Source: Pseudomonadota bacterium (GTDB lineage Bacteria; Pseudomonadota; Alphaproteobacteria; Rhizobiales; Phreatobacteraceae). Taken from it: a DNA stretch of 64,000 nt. The notes below the pieces were generated by a model. It did not search any database. It was not told the DNA's origin and worked only from the letters and a program-made list of their open reading frames with translations. The translations under genes were made by a program, and so were the position numbers. The DNA lies in NCBI GenBank assembly GCA_020161695.1, contig JAIUOO010000007.1, positions 1-64,000 of the forward strand. Reading direction: 5' to 3'. The stretch's first letter is position 1. Every line of letters begins with the position of its first letter. Positions 7,931 through 16,918 of this stretch are shown here, one piece after another.

Positions 7931-8545
7931 ATGCCCGTGATCAGCGCTCAGAAGATGCAGGATCGGCGCGACTCGATCCTTGCCGCGGCGCGCGAAGCCT
8001 TCGCCAAGGGCGGCTTCGAGGGCACGTCCATTGCCGACATCGCCCGCGCCGCGCGCGTCTCCGATGGCCTCGTCTATCGCTATTTCGCCAACAAGCGCGA
8101 CCTCCTGAACGCGGTGCTGACCGAGTTCTACGAGCGCACCATGGACGACCTCGATGTCATCGCCGGACGCGATGCGTCCTTCGAGCAGCGTCTGCACGAC
8201 ATCATTCACCGGCACATCGAAGCCTTCGTGCGCGATGCGGATGCCTGCCGCCTGTTCATCTCGGAAGTGCGGACCGCCGCGGACTACCAGGGCTCGCCCG
8301 TGCAGCAGCTCAACCGCCGCTACACGTCGATCCTCGTCCGCATCATCGAGAGCGGCATCGCGTCCGGCGAGGTGCGGCCCGACATTGAGATGCGCCTTGT
8401 GCGCGACGTGATCTTCGGCGCCATCGAGCACCGCACCTGGGCCGCCGTGAACGGCCGACCGCTCGACATCGACGCCACCGCCAAGGGTCTCGTCGAGCTG
8501 CTGCGTTATGGCCTGATGGCGCGCCCGAAGAGGTCCGGACGATGA
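7931..8545 (+). CDS. TetR-family transcriptional regulator (local regulator of the Atu-like cluster)
   Basis: 204 residues; the N-terminal TetR helix-turn-helix is clear ('DSILAAAREAFAKGGFEGTS' then 'IADIARAARVSDGLVYRYF'). The C-terminal ligand domain is not diagnostic. The ATG at 7931 gives the normal TetR length; the frame is open back to a TTG at 7814, but that extension is arginine/alanine-rich and begins just past the operator. No strong ribosome-binding site is seen before 7931, so the start is less sure than the family. The stop overlaps the ATG of the biotin carboxylase gene (8542-8545), so the regulator is co-transcribed with the carboxylase and transporter. Acyl-CoA-responsive repression, as in AtuR or LiuR-type circuits, is an inference. 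Confidence 0.85.
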   Translation: MPVISAQKMQDRRDSILAAAREAFAKGGFEGTSIADIARAARVSDGLVYRYFANKRDLLNAVLTEFYERTMDDLDVIAGRDASFEQRLHDIIHRHIEAFVRDADACRLFISEVRTAADYQGSPVQQLNRRYTSILVRIIESGIASGEVRPDIEMRLVRDVIFGAIEHRTWAAVNGRPLDIDATAKGLVELLRYGLMARPKRSGR

Positions 8546-10023
8546 GCGCCCTTCCCTTCGACACGCTGCTGATCGCCAATCGCGGCGAGATCGCGCTCAG
8601 GATCATCCGAACCGCCAAGCGGCTGGGGTTGCGCACGGTGGTCGTCGCCCACGAGGCCGACCACGGATCGCCCGCGACGGCGGCTGCCGACGTGGTGGTT
8701 CCGATCCACGGCAAGACCGGCGTCGCCGCCTATCTCGATGGCGCGCAGATCATCGAGGCCGCGCGCAAGACAGGCGCGGGCGCGATCCATCCCGGCTACG
8801 GCTTCCTGTCGGAGAACGCAGGCTTCGCGCGAGCGGTGGCGGAGGCAGGCATCCGCTTCGTCGGCCCGACACCCGAGGCCATCGACCTGATGGGCGACAA
8901 GGTGCGCGCCCGCGCCTTCGTCGCGAAGAACGGCTTTCCGGTCGCGCCTTCCGCGATCGAGGACGATGATCCCGCGACGTTCGCCGCGCGTGCCCGCGCG
9001 CTCGGAGCGCCGCTGCTGGTCAAGCCCTCCGCTGGTGGCGGCGGCAAGGGCATGCGCATCGTCCGCGACATGGCGCTGCTGGACCAGGAGATCGCGCAGG
9101 CGCGCAGCGAGGGCGAGCGCTATTTCGGCGACGGGCGGCTCTACGTCGAGCGCTTCGTCGAGCAACCGCGCCATATCGAGGTGCAGGTGATGGGCGATGC
9201 CCACGGCACCGTCATTCATCTCGGCGAGCGCGAATGTTCGGTCCAGCGTCGCTTCCAGAAGATCGTCGAGGAGACGCCCTCGCCTGCCCTCAGCGCCGAC
9301 GAGCGCCGGCGCATCTGCGAGGCGGCGGCCGGCATCGCCCGCGCAGCCGGCTACCGCAACGCCGGCACGGTGGAGTTCATCTACGGCCGCGGCGAATTCT
9401 ACTTCCTCGAGATGAACACGCGCCTGCAAGTGGAGCATCCGGTGACCGAAGAGGTCACGGGGGTCGACCTGGTCGAGGCGCAGCTGCGCGTCGCGGCCGG
9501 CGAAAGGCTCGCCTTCGCGCAGGAGGACATCCGGGCGAGCGGCCATTCCATCGAACTGCGCGTCTATGCCGAATCCGCAGCGCGCGGTTTCACGCCAACG
9601 ACAGGCTCGGTGCTGGCGCTGAGGCTGCCGTCCGGCGAGGGCGTTCGTGTCGATGTCGGCATTGCCGAGGGCCAGCGCGTCACCACGAATTTCGACCCGA
9701 TGCTGGCGAAGCTGATCGTTCACGCCCCGGATCGGGACGAGGCGATCCGGCGCGCCCGCCGCGCGCTGGCCGGCTTCGCCCTGCTCGGCTGCGAGACCAA
9801 TATCGGCTTCCTCGACAGGCTGATCGCCGATTCCGCCTTTGCCGCCGGCGTGGTCCATACCGGCTGGCTCGACGCCAATCCCGCGCTCGCCGCCGATCCC
9901 GAGATCGCCCCGGACCTGCGCGCCAGGCTTGCGGCCATCGCGGCGCTGGCGACGCGCGCGATCCGCGACGGCGCGGATGCCGTGCCGACGCTGCATGCCG
10001 CCATGGGCGGGTGGAGGAACTGA
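8542..10023 (+). CDS. Biotin carboxylase subunit of an acyl-CoA carboxylase (separate polypeptide)
   Basis: 493 residues equal to the biotin carboxylase domain of methylcrotonyl-/geranyl-CoA carboxylase alpha chains. It opens with 'LLIANRGEIALRIIRTAKRL', has the ATP-grasp loop 'KPSAGGGGKGMRI' and the signature 'EMNTRLQVEHPVTE'. It carboxylates biotin with ATP and bicarbonate. In most MCC and GCC alpha subunits the same chain continues through a BT linker domain to a biotinyl domain (about 650 residues). Here it stops at 'GGWRN', and the next gene starts one base inside the stop (TGATG at 10021-10025). The break falls at the usual boundary to the BT domain, so this is a gene fission with coupled translation, or much less likely a frameshift error. 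Confidence 0.9.
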   Translation: MSALPFDTLLIANRGEIALRIIRTAKRLGLRTVVVAHEADHGSPATAAADVVVPIHGKTGVAAYLDGAQIIEAARKTGAGAIHPGYGFLSENAGFARAVAEAGIRFVGPTPEAIDLMGDKVRARAFVAKNGFPVAPSAIEDDDPATFAARARALGAPLLVKPSAGGGGKGMRIVRDMALLDQEIAQARSEGERYFGDGRLYVERFVEQPRHIEVQVMGDAHGTVIHLGERECSVQRRFQKIVEETPSPALSADERRRICEAAAGIARAAGYRNAGTVEFIYGRGEFYFLEMNTRLQVEHPVTEEVTGVDLVEAQLRVAAGERLAFAQEDIRASGHSIELRVYAESAARGFTPTTGSVLALRLPSGEGVRVDVGIAEGQRVTTNFDPMLAKLIVHAPDRDEAIRRARRALAGFALLGCETNIGFLDRLIADSAFAAGVVHTGWLDANPALAADPEIAPDLRARLAAIAALATRAIRDGADAVPTLHAAMGGWRN

Positions 10024-10520
10024 TGCGCCACGCCTTTGAGATCGGCGGCATCGAGACCGAGGTCTGGCTCGCGCGGGACGGCGACGCCTACCGGCTGCAC
10101 GGAGACGCAGGCGAGGCGCGTGTCGCGCTGAACCAGCGCGGCGCCGAAGCGGTGCTCGACCTCGACGGCCTCACCGAGAAGGCGCTTGTCGTCCTCGACG
10201 GCGAGACCATCCATGTCCATGTCGCCGGCGGCAACTACACGCTGCGCCATCTCGATCCCGCGCGCCGCTTCGCCGATGGCGATGCGAGCGGTGGCGCCGA
10301 TGTCGCGCGCGCGCCCATGCCGGGCACGGTCGTGCGGATCGACGTGGCGGCGGGCCAGAAGGTCGCGACCGGCGATCCGCTCGTGGTCATCGAAAGCATG
10401 AAGCTGGAGACGACCATCCGCGCCTGGCACGACGGCATCGTCGCCGACATCCATGTCGCGGCCGGCCAGAGCTTCGACCGAGACGCGCTTCTCGTTACCC
10501 TCGCGGCGGAGGCGGCCTGA
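10023..10520 (+). CDS. Biotin carboxyl carrier protein with BT-like N-terminal domain
   Basis: 165 residues. The C-terminal half is a biotinyl domain with the attachment motif 'ESMKLE'; the biotinylated Lys is residue 127. The Pro/Gly-rich turn 'APMPGTVVRI' about 35 residues before it is also typical. The first 80 residues look like the BT (subunit contact) domain of MCC/GCC alpha chains ('RHAFEIGGIETEVW...'). Its ATG overlaps the stop of the biotin carboxylase gene by one base, so the pair makes a split alpha subunit. The carboxyltransferase follows after one base. It carries carboxybiotin between the two active sites. Confidence 0.88.
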   Translation: MRHAFEIGGIETEVWLARDGDAYRLHGDAGEARVALNQRGAEAVLDLDGLTEKALVVLDGETIHVHVAGGNYTLRHLDPARRFADGDASGGADVARAPMPGTVVRIDVAAGQKVATGDPLVVIESMKLETTIRAWHDGIVADIHVAAGQSFDRDALLVTLAAEAA

Positions 10521-10521
10521 C

Positions 10522-12129
10522 ATGCGCCGGATCGTCTCGTCAATCGACACGCGCTCGGCGGAATTCGCCGCCAATGTCGCGCATAATCGCGGCCTCGCCG
10601 CCAAGCTGAAAACGGCGCAGGATAGCGCGCGCCTGAAGCGGCCGCAGCGCGACCTCGACCGCCTCGCGCGGCAGAACAAGATGTTCGTGCGCGACCGGAT
10701 CGAAGCGCTGCTCGACCCCGGCACGCCCTTCCTCGAACTCTCCACGCTCGCCGCCAATCAGGCCTATGAGGGCGACGTGCCCGGTGCCGGCATCGTCTCC
10801 GGCATCGGCATCGTCTCCGGCCGCGAGGTCATCATCCACGCCGACGATGCCAGCGTGAAAGGCGGCGCCTGGTATCCGCTGTCGGTGAAGAAGATCGTCC
10901 GCACGCTCGACATCGCCATCGAGAACCGCCTGCCGGTGGTGCACCTCTGCGACAGCGCCGGCGGCTTCCTGCCCTTGCAGGCGGAACTGTTCGGCGACCG
11001 CTATCTCGCCGGGCGCATCTTCCGCAACCAGGCGATCCTGTCGAAGATGGGCATTCCGCAGGTCGCCATCGTGCTCGGCCACTGCACGGCCGGCGGCGCC
11101 TATGTGCCGGCGCTCTCCGAATACAACGTCATCGTCAAGGGAACGGGCGCGATCTTCCTCGGCGGCCCGCCGCTGGTGAAGGCCGCGACCGGCGAGGAAG
11201 TCACCGTCGAGGAGCTCGGCGGCGCCGACGTCCACACCCGCATTTCCGGCACGGCCGACTATCCCGCGACCAACGAGCGGCACGCCATCGCGATCGCGCG
11301 CGAGATCGTCGGCACCTTTCCGAAGCGCGCCAAGGCGGCGGTGGAATGGGCGACGCCCGAGCCGCCCGCCTACGATCCAGCCGAGCTCTACGGGATCATT
11401 CCGCGCGACATCAAGGTGCAGTTCGACATGCGCGAGGTGATCGCCCGCATCGTCGACGGCTCGCGCTTTCACGAATACCAGCCGGCCTACGGCACCAGCC
11501 TGATCTGCGGATTCGCCAATGTCTGGGGTTGTCCTGTCGGAATCCTGGCCAATAACGGAGTCCTGTTCAACGACTCCACGCTCAAGGGCGCGCATTTCAT
11601 GCAGCTCTGCGACCAGAAGAAGACGCCGATCCTGTTCCTGCAGAACATCACCGGCTACATGGTCGGCCGCGACTACGAGCATCGCGGCATCACCAAGGAC
11701 GGCGCCAAGATGATCATGGCGGTGGCGGGCCTCGAGGTTCCGAAGATCACCGTCGTCGTCAACGGCTCGTTCGGCGCCGGCAATTACGGCATGTCGGGCC
11801 GCGCCTTCGACCCGCGCTTCCTGTTCATGTGGCCGCAGAGCCAGATCTCGGTGATGGGCGCGGAGCAGGCCTCCAACGTGCTCGCCGACATCAAGCTGCG
11901 CCAGCTCGCCCGCCACGGCGAGAAGCTGGACGCGGCCGGCATCGCCGCCATCCGCGAGCCGATCCTGGAGGAGTACCGGCGGCAGTCGAGCGCCTATTAC
12001 TCGACGTCCGAGATCTGGGACGACGGCATCCTCGACCCCGTCGATACCCGCAACGCGCTGGCGATCACCCTCTCGGCCGCGCTCAACGCGCCGGGCGGCG
12101 ATCCCCATTACGGCGTCTTCAGGATGTGA
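10522..12129 (+). CDS. Acyl-CoA carboxyltransferase, methylcrotonyl-/geranyl-CoA carboxylase beta type
   Basis: 535 residues, the usual length of MCC beta. Strong family marks include 'CDSAGGFLPLQAELF', 'GHCTAGGAYVPALSEYNVIV', 'GPPLVKAATGEEVTVEELGG', 'NGSFGAGNYGMSGRAFDPRF' and the C-terminal end 'YGVFRM'. It transfers CO2 from carboxybiotin to the gamma carbon of a 3-methyl-enoyl-CoA. The start at 10522 follows the carrier gene by one base; an upstream in-frame ATG at 10453 lies within it. Sequence motifs alone do not separate methylcrotonyl-CoA from geranyl-CoA or other isoprenoid substrates. The segment 'GAIFLGGPPLV' keeps a Phe (residue 212) that is also found in MCC enzymes. Context with an AtuA-like gene leans towards an isoprenoid acid, tentatively. 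Confidence 0.9.
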   Translation: MRRIVSSIDTRSAEFAANVAHNRGLAAKLKTAQDSARLKRPQRDLDRLARQNKMFVRDRIEALLDPGTPFLELSTLAANQAYEGDVPGAGIVSGIGIVSGREVIIHADDASVKGGAWYPLSVKKIVRTLDIAIENRLPVVHLCDSAGGFLPLQAELFGDRYLAGRIFRNQAILSKMGIPQVAIVLGHCTAGGAYVPALSEYNVIVKGTGAIFLGGPPLVKAATGEEVTVEELGGADVHTRISGTADYPATNERHAIAIAREIVGTFPKRAKAAVEWATPEPPAYDPAELYGIIPRDIKVQFDMREVIARIVDGSRFHEYQPAYGTSLICGFANVWGCPVGILANNGVLFNDSTLKGAHFMQLCDQKKTPILFLQNITGYMVGRDYEHRGITKDGAKMIMAVAGLEVPKITVVVNGSFGAGNYGMSGRAFDPRFLFMWPQSQISVMGAEQASNVLADIKLRQLARHGEKLDAAGIAAIREPILEEYRRQSSAYYSTSEIWDDGILDPVDTRNALAITLSAALNAPGGDPHYGVFRM

Positions 12130-12136
12130 GGGCGCG

Positions 12137-12964
12137 ATGACCGCAAACGGCACACCATCGTCAGATCGTCCCATCGTCCTTGCCTGCGACGCCATCGAGC
12201 GTTCCTTCGGCGGCCTGAAGGCGCTGAAGGGCGCGACGCTGAACGTGCGCGAGGGCGAGATCTTCGGCCTCGTCGGCCCGAACGGCTCGGGCAAGACGAC
12301 GCTCGTCAACGTCGTCACCGGCTTCTATCCGCCGGAGGCCGGCACGGTGACGCTGTTCGGCGAGAACATCACCCATGTCGCGCCGCACCGGATCGCCCGC
12401 AAGGGCGTGGCGCGAACGTTCCAGAACCTCGCCCTGTTCAAGGGCATGAGCGTGCTCGACAACATCCTGATCGGCCGCCACACCCACATGCACCCCTCGG
12501 CGCTCGGCACGCTGTTCTACTGGTGGTGGGCGCAGAGGGAGGAACTCGCCAACCGCCGCATCGTCGAGGAGGTCATCGAGTTCATGCAGCTCCAGGACAT
12601 CCGCGACGAGCCTGTGGATGTCATTCCGCTCGGTTTGCAGAAGCGCGTGGAGCTAGCCCGCGCGCTGGTCGCCGAGCCGCGCTTCCTGATCCTGGACGAG
12701 CCGATGGCCGGCATGAACCAGGAGGAGAAGGAATATATCGCACGCTTCATCCTCGATGCCCGCGAGGAGCGCGGCGTCACCATCCTGATCATCGAGCACC
12801 ACATGGACGTGGTGACGGCGATCTGCGACCGCGTCGTGGTGCTGAGCTACGGCGAGATCATCTCGGAAGGCCCGCCGCAGGAGGCCATCGCGCATCCGAA
12901 GGTCGTCTCCGCCTATCTCGGCGAGCGCGCCGCCAAGCGTCACCAGCAGCAGGTGGCGTCATGA
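12137..12964 (+). CDS. ABC transporter ATP-binding protein, LivG type
   Basis: 275 residues with Walker A 'GPNGSGKTT', the Q-loop in 'ARTFQNLALF', a signature region reading 'IPLGLQKRVELARALV' (LivG proteins often depart from LSGGQ), Walker B 'FLILDEPMAGM' and the H-loop 'IIEHHMDVV'. It is one of two ATPases of the branched-chain-type importer spread over 12137-19060. It follows the carboxyltransferase by 7 nt and overlaps the acyl-CoA synthetase gene by 4 nt, so transport and catabolism share one transcript. Confidence 0.9.
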   Translation: MTANGTPSSDRPIVLACDAIERSFGGLKALKGATLNVREGEIFGLVGPNGSGKTTLVNVVTGFYPPEAGTVTLFGENITHVAPHRIARKGVARTFQNLALFKGMSVLDNILIGRHTHMHPSALGTLFYWWWAQREELANRRIVEEVIEFMQLQDIRDEPVDVIPLGLQKRVELARALVAEPRFLILDEPMAGMNQEEKEYIARFILDAREERGVTILIIEHHMDVVTAICDRVVVLSYGEIISEGPPQEAIAHPKVVSAYLGERAAKRHQQQVAS

Positions 12965-14910
12965 CCGCGCATGCGACGCCCCCCGCCGCCATCGCCTGGC
13001 CGAAGATGCCGGACGGCCAGCCCGCGACCCTCGTCGCGGCGCTCGCCCGCAACGCCGCCGAGTTCGGCAGCCGCATCGCCTTCCGCGAGCGCAAATACGG
13101 CGTCTGGCAGGAGCAGAACTGGGCCGAGGTGCTGGAAGAGACGGCCGCCATCGCCGCCGGGCTGGAAGCGCGCGGCCTGAAGGCCGGCTCCGCCCTCACC
13201 GTCATCGGCGACAATCGCCCGCGCCTCTACTACGCGATGATGGCCGCCAACATGCTGCGCGCCTATCCCTCGCCCGCCTATCCCGACATCCCGCTGGAAG
13301 AGCTGATCGCCGCGACGCGCCACGGCGCGCCGACCGTCGCCTTCGCCGAGGACCAGGAGCAAGTCGACAAGCTGCTGGAACTGCGCGGCAAGATCGGCCG
13401 CCCCACCACCATCGCCTATGACGACGAGCGCGGCCTTGCCGCCTATGCGGACGAGGGCATCCTGTCCATCGAGGCACTGATCGCGGAGGGCCGCGCGCGC
13501 CTTCAGCGGGAGCCCGGCCTCGTCGCGGAGCTCGTGGGCCGCGCGGGCGCCGACGACATCACCGTGCTGCTGCATTCGTCGGGCACGACCGGCCAGCCGA
13601 AGGGCATTCCGCTGCGCCACCACAACGTCACGCGCGGCGTGCTGAACGCGGCGGCGTCGGGCTATTTCCACCAGCACGAGGAGCTGTTCGCCTATCTGCC
13701 CACGGCCTGGGTCGGCGACTTCGTCTTCACCCTCGGCGCGGGGCTGATGCTGACCGCGACGATCAACATCCCCGAGCGGCAGGAGACGGTGCTCCACGAC
13801 CTGCGCGAGGTCTCGCCGACCTTCTACCTCGCCGCGCCGCGCGCCTGGGACCAGATGCTGACCCGCATCCAGGTCGGCATCAAGAACTCGACGCCGCTGA
13901 AGCGGAAGCTGTTCGACATGTTCATGCCGCGCGCCGTGGCGCTGGAGAAGAAGCGGCTGGCGGGCGGCACGCCGACGCTCGGCGAGCGCCTGATCCATGC
14001 CGTCGGCGACGTGCTCGTCTATGCGCCCTTGCGCGACTATCTCGGCCTCGCCCGCGCCGAACGCGCCTTCACCGGCGGCGAGGCGCTGGGCGAGGACACG
14101 TTCCTGTTCTTCCGGGCGCTGGGCATCCGGCTCAAGCAGTTCTACGGCCAGACCGAAACCTGCGCACTGACCGCCGCGCAGGGCGAAGGCACGGTCAAGC
14201 TGCACACGGTCGGGCGCCCCATGCAGGGCGTCGAGATCAGGATCGACGATTCCGGCGAAATCCTTGTCCGCTCGCCCTCGGTGATCGACGGCTATTTCGA
14301 CGATGCGGAGGCCTCGGCCAAGGCCATCGTCGACGGCTGGCTGCACACCGGCGATGCCGGGCGGGTCGACGCGGACGGCGACCTGATCGTGCTCGGCCGC
14401 GTCAGCGAAGTCGTGCGCACCGCAAGCGGCGAACGCTACATCCCCAACTTCATCGAGAACCGGCTGAAGTTCTCGCCCTACATCCGCAATGTCGCGGTGC
14501 TGGGGGCCGGCCGCGACATCCTCACCGCCATCGTCTGCATCGATTTCGAGGCGGTCGGCCACTGGGCCGAGGAACGGCGCATCTCCTACACGTCCTATGC
14601 GGACCTTTCGCAGAAGCCGCAGGTTCAGGAGCTCATCGGCAGCGTCGTCGCGCATGTCAACGAGACCCAGCCGGAAACGCTGCGGGTGCGCCGCTTCGTC
14701 AACCTGCACAAGGATTTCGACGCCGACGACGGCGAGATCACCCGCACGCGCAAGCTCCGCCGCAACATCATCGAGACGACCTACGAACCGCTGATCGCCG
14801 CGCTCTACAGCGATGCGCGGGAGACCGTCTACGACGCGACCATCACCTACGAGAGCGGCGAGCGCGGCGTCATCCGCCGCACCCTGACGATAACAGAGGT
14901 CCCGGCCTGA
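12961..14910 (+). CDS. Acyl-CoA synthetase (AMP-forming, long-chain type)
   Basis: 649 residues with the adenylate-forming core motif 'LLHSSGTTGQPKGIPLRHHN', the aromatic/ATP motif 'KQFYGQTETCALT', 'GDAGRVDADGDLIVLGRVSE' and 'SGERYIPNFIENRLK'. It activates a carboxylic acid to its CoA ester with ATP. The ATG at 12961 overlaps the LivG stop (ATGA). A much longer open frame begins at 12523 inside livG, but its first 146 residues are the shadow of that gene. A ligase placed between the ATPase and permease genes of an importer suggests that the imported acid is activated on entry; AtuH-like activation of citronellate or geranylate is one candidate. Confidence 0.88.
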   Translation: MTAHATPPAAIAWPKMPDGQPATLVAALARNAAEFGSRIAFRERKYGVWQEQNWAEVLEETAAIAAGLEARGLKAGSALTVIGDNRPRLYYAMMAANMLRAYPSPAYPDIPLEELIAATRHGAPTVAFAEDQEQVDKLLELRGKIGRPTTIAYDDERGLAAYADEGILSIEALIAEGRARLQREPGLVAELVGRAGADDITVLLHSSGTTGQPKGIPLRHHNVTRGVLNAAASGYFHQHEELFAYLPTAWVGDFVFTLGAGLMLTATINIPERQETVLHDLREVSPTFYLAAPRAWDQMLTRIQVGIKNSTPLKRKLFDMFMPRAVALEKKRLAGGTPTLGERLIHAVGDVLVYAPLRDYLGLARAERAFTGGEALGEDTFLFFRALGIRLKQFYGQTETCALTAAQGEGTVKLHTVGRPMQGVEIRIDDSGEILVRSPSVIDGYFDDAEASAKAIVDGWLHTGDAGRVDADGDLIVLGRVSEVVRTASGERYIPNFIENRLKFSPYIRNVAVLGAGRDILTAIVCIDFEAVGHWAEERRISYTSYADLSQKPQVQELIGSVVAHVNETQPETLRVRRFVNLHKDFDADDGEITRTRKLRRNIIETTYEPLIAALYSDARETVYDATITYESGERGVIRRTLTITEVPA

Positions 14911-15797
14911 TGGACTACATCCTCATCGCGGAACTCGCCGTCTCCGGCCTCTTCGTCGGGCTGATGTACGCCCTTGTCTCGCTCGGCATCGTGCTGATCT
15001 ACAAGACCTCGGGCCTCGTGAACCTCGCGCAGGGAGCGATGGCCATGACCGGCGGCTACGTGACCTGGGCGATCGCGGCCGGGCTCGGCGCGCCGATGTG
15101 GATCGCCATCATGGCCGCGCTCGTCGTCATGTTCGGCGCGGGCATGATGGTGGAGCGCCTCGCCCTCAGGCGGATGATCGGCCAGCCGGTGATCATGACG
15201 ATCATGCTCACCCTCGGCATCGAGATCATGCTGCGCGGCCTGATGCCCGGCGTGTTCGGCGCGGCGGTGAAGCGCCTCGACATCGGCATCCCGCAGGCGC
15301 CGCTGTTCCTCGGCGAACTGCTGATCAACCGCGCGACGCTGATCGGCGGCGTCATCTCGCTGGGCCTGATCGTCCTGTCGCTCGCCTTCTTCAATTCGCG
15401 CTACGGCGTGGTCATGCGGGCGGTCGCCGACGACCAGACGGCGTCGTGGTCGGTCGGTATCCGGGTCGAGCGCGCCATCGCGGTGGCCTGGGGGCTCGGC
15501 GCGGTCATGGCGACCTCCGCCGGCATCCTCTGGGGCGCGACGCAGGGCGTCGACTGGTCGCTGTCGCTGCTGCTGGTGAAGGCGCTCGCCATCGCCATCC
15601 TCGGCGGGCTCGATTCCATTCCGGGCGTGCTGCTGGCAGGGCTGATCGTCGGCGTCGCGGAGAGCCTTGCGACCGGGATCATCGACCCTCTGGTCGGCGG
15701 CGGCACCCGCGACATCGTCGCCTCGGTGATCATTCTCGTCACGCTTCTTCTGAAGCCTCACGGCCTGTTCGGCCGCGAGCATATCGAGCGCGTGTGA
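14910..15797 (+). CDS. ABC transporter permease, LivH type
   Basis: 295-residue polytopic membrane protein with the LivH opening 'LFVGLMYALVSLGIVLIYKT' and the conserved cytoplasmic loop 'RYGVVMRAVADDQTASWSVG', which contacts the ATPase. The start overlaps the synthetase stop by one base (TGATG). It forms the channel with the LivM-type protein that follows. Confidence 0.9.
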   Translation: MDYILIAELAVSGLFVGLMYALVSLGIVLIYKTSGLVNLAQGAMAMTGGYVTWAIAAGLGAPMWIAIMAALVVMFGAGMMVERLALRRMIGQPVIMTIMLTLGIEIMLRGLMPGVFGAAVKRLDIGIPQAPLFLGELLINRATLIGGVISLGLIVLSLAFFNSRYGVVMRAVADDQTASWSVGIRVERAIAVAWGLGAVMATSAGILWGATQGVDWSLSLLLVKALAIAILGGLDSIPGVLLAGLIVGVAESLATGIIDPLVGGGTRDIVASVIILVTLLLKPHGLFGREHIERV

Positions 15798-15804
15798 GGC
15801 CGCC

Positions 15805-16878
15805 ATGTTCTATCGCCGCGCCGGCATCCGCCACACCCGCTACCAGGACGAGCGGCAGCTCTTTCCGCTCGGCTTCGACCGGTTCCTGATCCTGAGTGTG
15901 CTGGCACTGCTGATCGCGGCGCCCTTCCTGCTCGATCGCTTCTACCTTGCCGGCTATCTGATCCCATGGCTCATCTGGACGAGCGCCGCCCTCGGCCTCA
16001 ACCTGCTGATGGGCGGCGCCGGGCAAATTCATCTCGGCTACGGCGCGGTGATGGCCATCGGCGCCTATACTTCGGTGCACCTCGTGCGCGCCGGCGTGCC
16101 GCTGGAATTCGCCATGATCGCCGGCGGCCTGATGTCCGCCTCCATCGGCATCGTCTTCGGCGCGGCGGCGCTGCGGGTGAAAGGCATCTATCTCGCCATG
16201 GCGACGCTCGCCATGCAGTACATCGTCGATTTCGTCATCTCGCAGACGCCGGCCATTTCCGGCGGTTCGCTCGCGACCATCCAGGTGCCGCCGGTGAGCT
16301 TCCTCGGGATCAGCCTGCGCGGCGATACCGAAACCTACTATTTCGCGCTGTTCGTCTGCTTCCTAATCGCGCTGTTCATGCTGAATGTCGGCCGCACCAG
16401 TTTCGGCCGGGCGCTCGCCGCCGTGCGCGAGAAGGACTACGCCGCGCAGATCCTTGGCGTCAGCGTGTTCAAGTACAAGCTGCTGGCCTTCTGGGTGTCG
16501 TCCTTCATCGGCGGCGTTGTCGGCTCGGTGCTGGCGGTCTGCTACCTGCGCGCCATCTCGCCGGACCAGTTCCACATCGAGCTGTCGATCCAGCTGCTCG
16601 CCATGGTCATCGTCGGAGGACTTGGCTCGGTGCTCGGGCCGTTCTTCGGCGCAGCGCTGATCCTGTTCGCGCCGATCGTGCTGAACAACCTCACTGGCCT
16701 CGTCGCGACCTCGTTCGGGCTCGCCATTCCGATCGACCTGCGCGCCCACATTCCGCTCATCGCCTATGGCGCGCTGGTCATCGGCTTCCTGCTCTACGAG
16801 CCGCTCGGCCTCGCCAAGATCTACTCCAATCTGAGGAACTACATGCTCGTCTGGCCGTTCCGCCACGCCCAGCGGTGA
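15805..16878 (+). CDS. ABC transporter permease, LivM type
   Basis: 357-residue membrane protein. It shows the LivM features 'LNLLMGGAGQIHLGYGAVMA' and 'RVKGIYLAMATLAMQYIVDF', and the ATPase-coupling loop 'FGRALAAVREKDYAAQILGV'. It has a cytoplasmic N-terminal tail of about 25 residues before the first helix. It lies 7 nt downstream of the LivH gene. It pairs with LivH in the inner membrane. Confidence 0.9.
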   Translation: MFYRRAGIRHTRYQDERQLFPLGFDRFLILSVLALLIAAPFLLDRFYLAGYLIPWLIWTSAALGLNLLMGGAGQIHLGYGAVMAIGAYTSVHLVRAGVPLEFAMIAGGLMSASIGIVFGAAALRVKGIYLAMATLAMQYIVDFVISQTPAISGGSLATIQVPPVSFLGISLRGDTETYYFALFVCFLIALFMLNVGRTSFGRALAAVREKDYAAQILGVSVFKYKLLAFWVSSFIGGVVGSVLAVCYLRAISPDQFHIELSIQLLAMVIVGGLGSVLGPFFGAALILFAPIVLNNLTGLVATSFGLAIPIDLRAHIPLIAYGALVIGFLLYEPLGLAKIYSNLRNYMLVWPFRHAQR

Positions 16879-16918
16879 CGGCCTTCAACAAATCACAACG
16901 GGGCGGAGGAAACACCCA

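Noticed and set aside
12523..12960. Long N-terminal extension of the acyl-CoA synthetase frame starting within livG
   Set aside because: The first 146 codons are an arginine-rich shadow of livG; the ATG at 12961 overlaps the livG stop and begins the family N-terminus.
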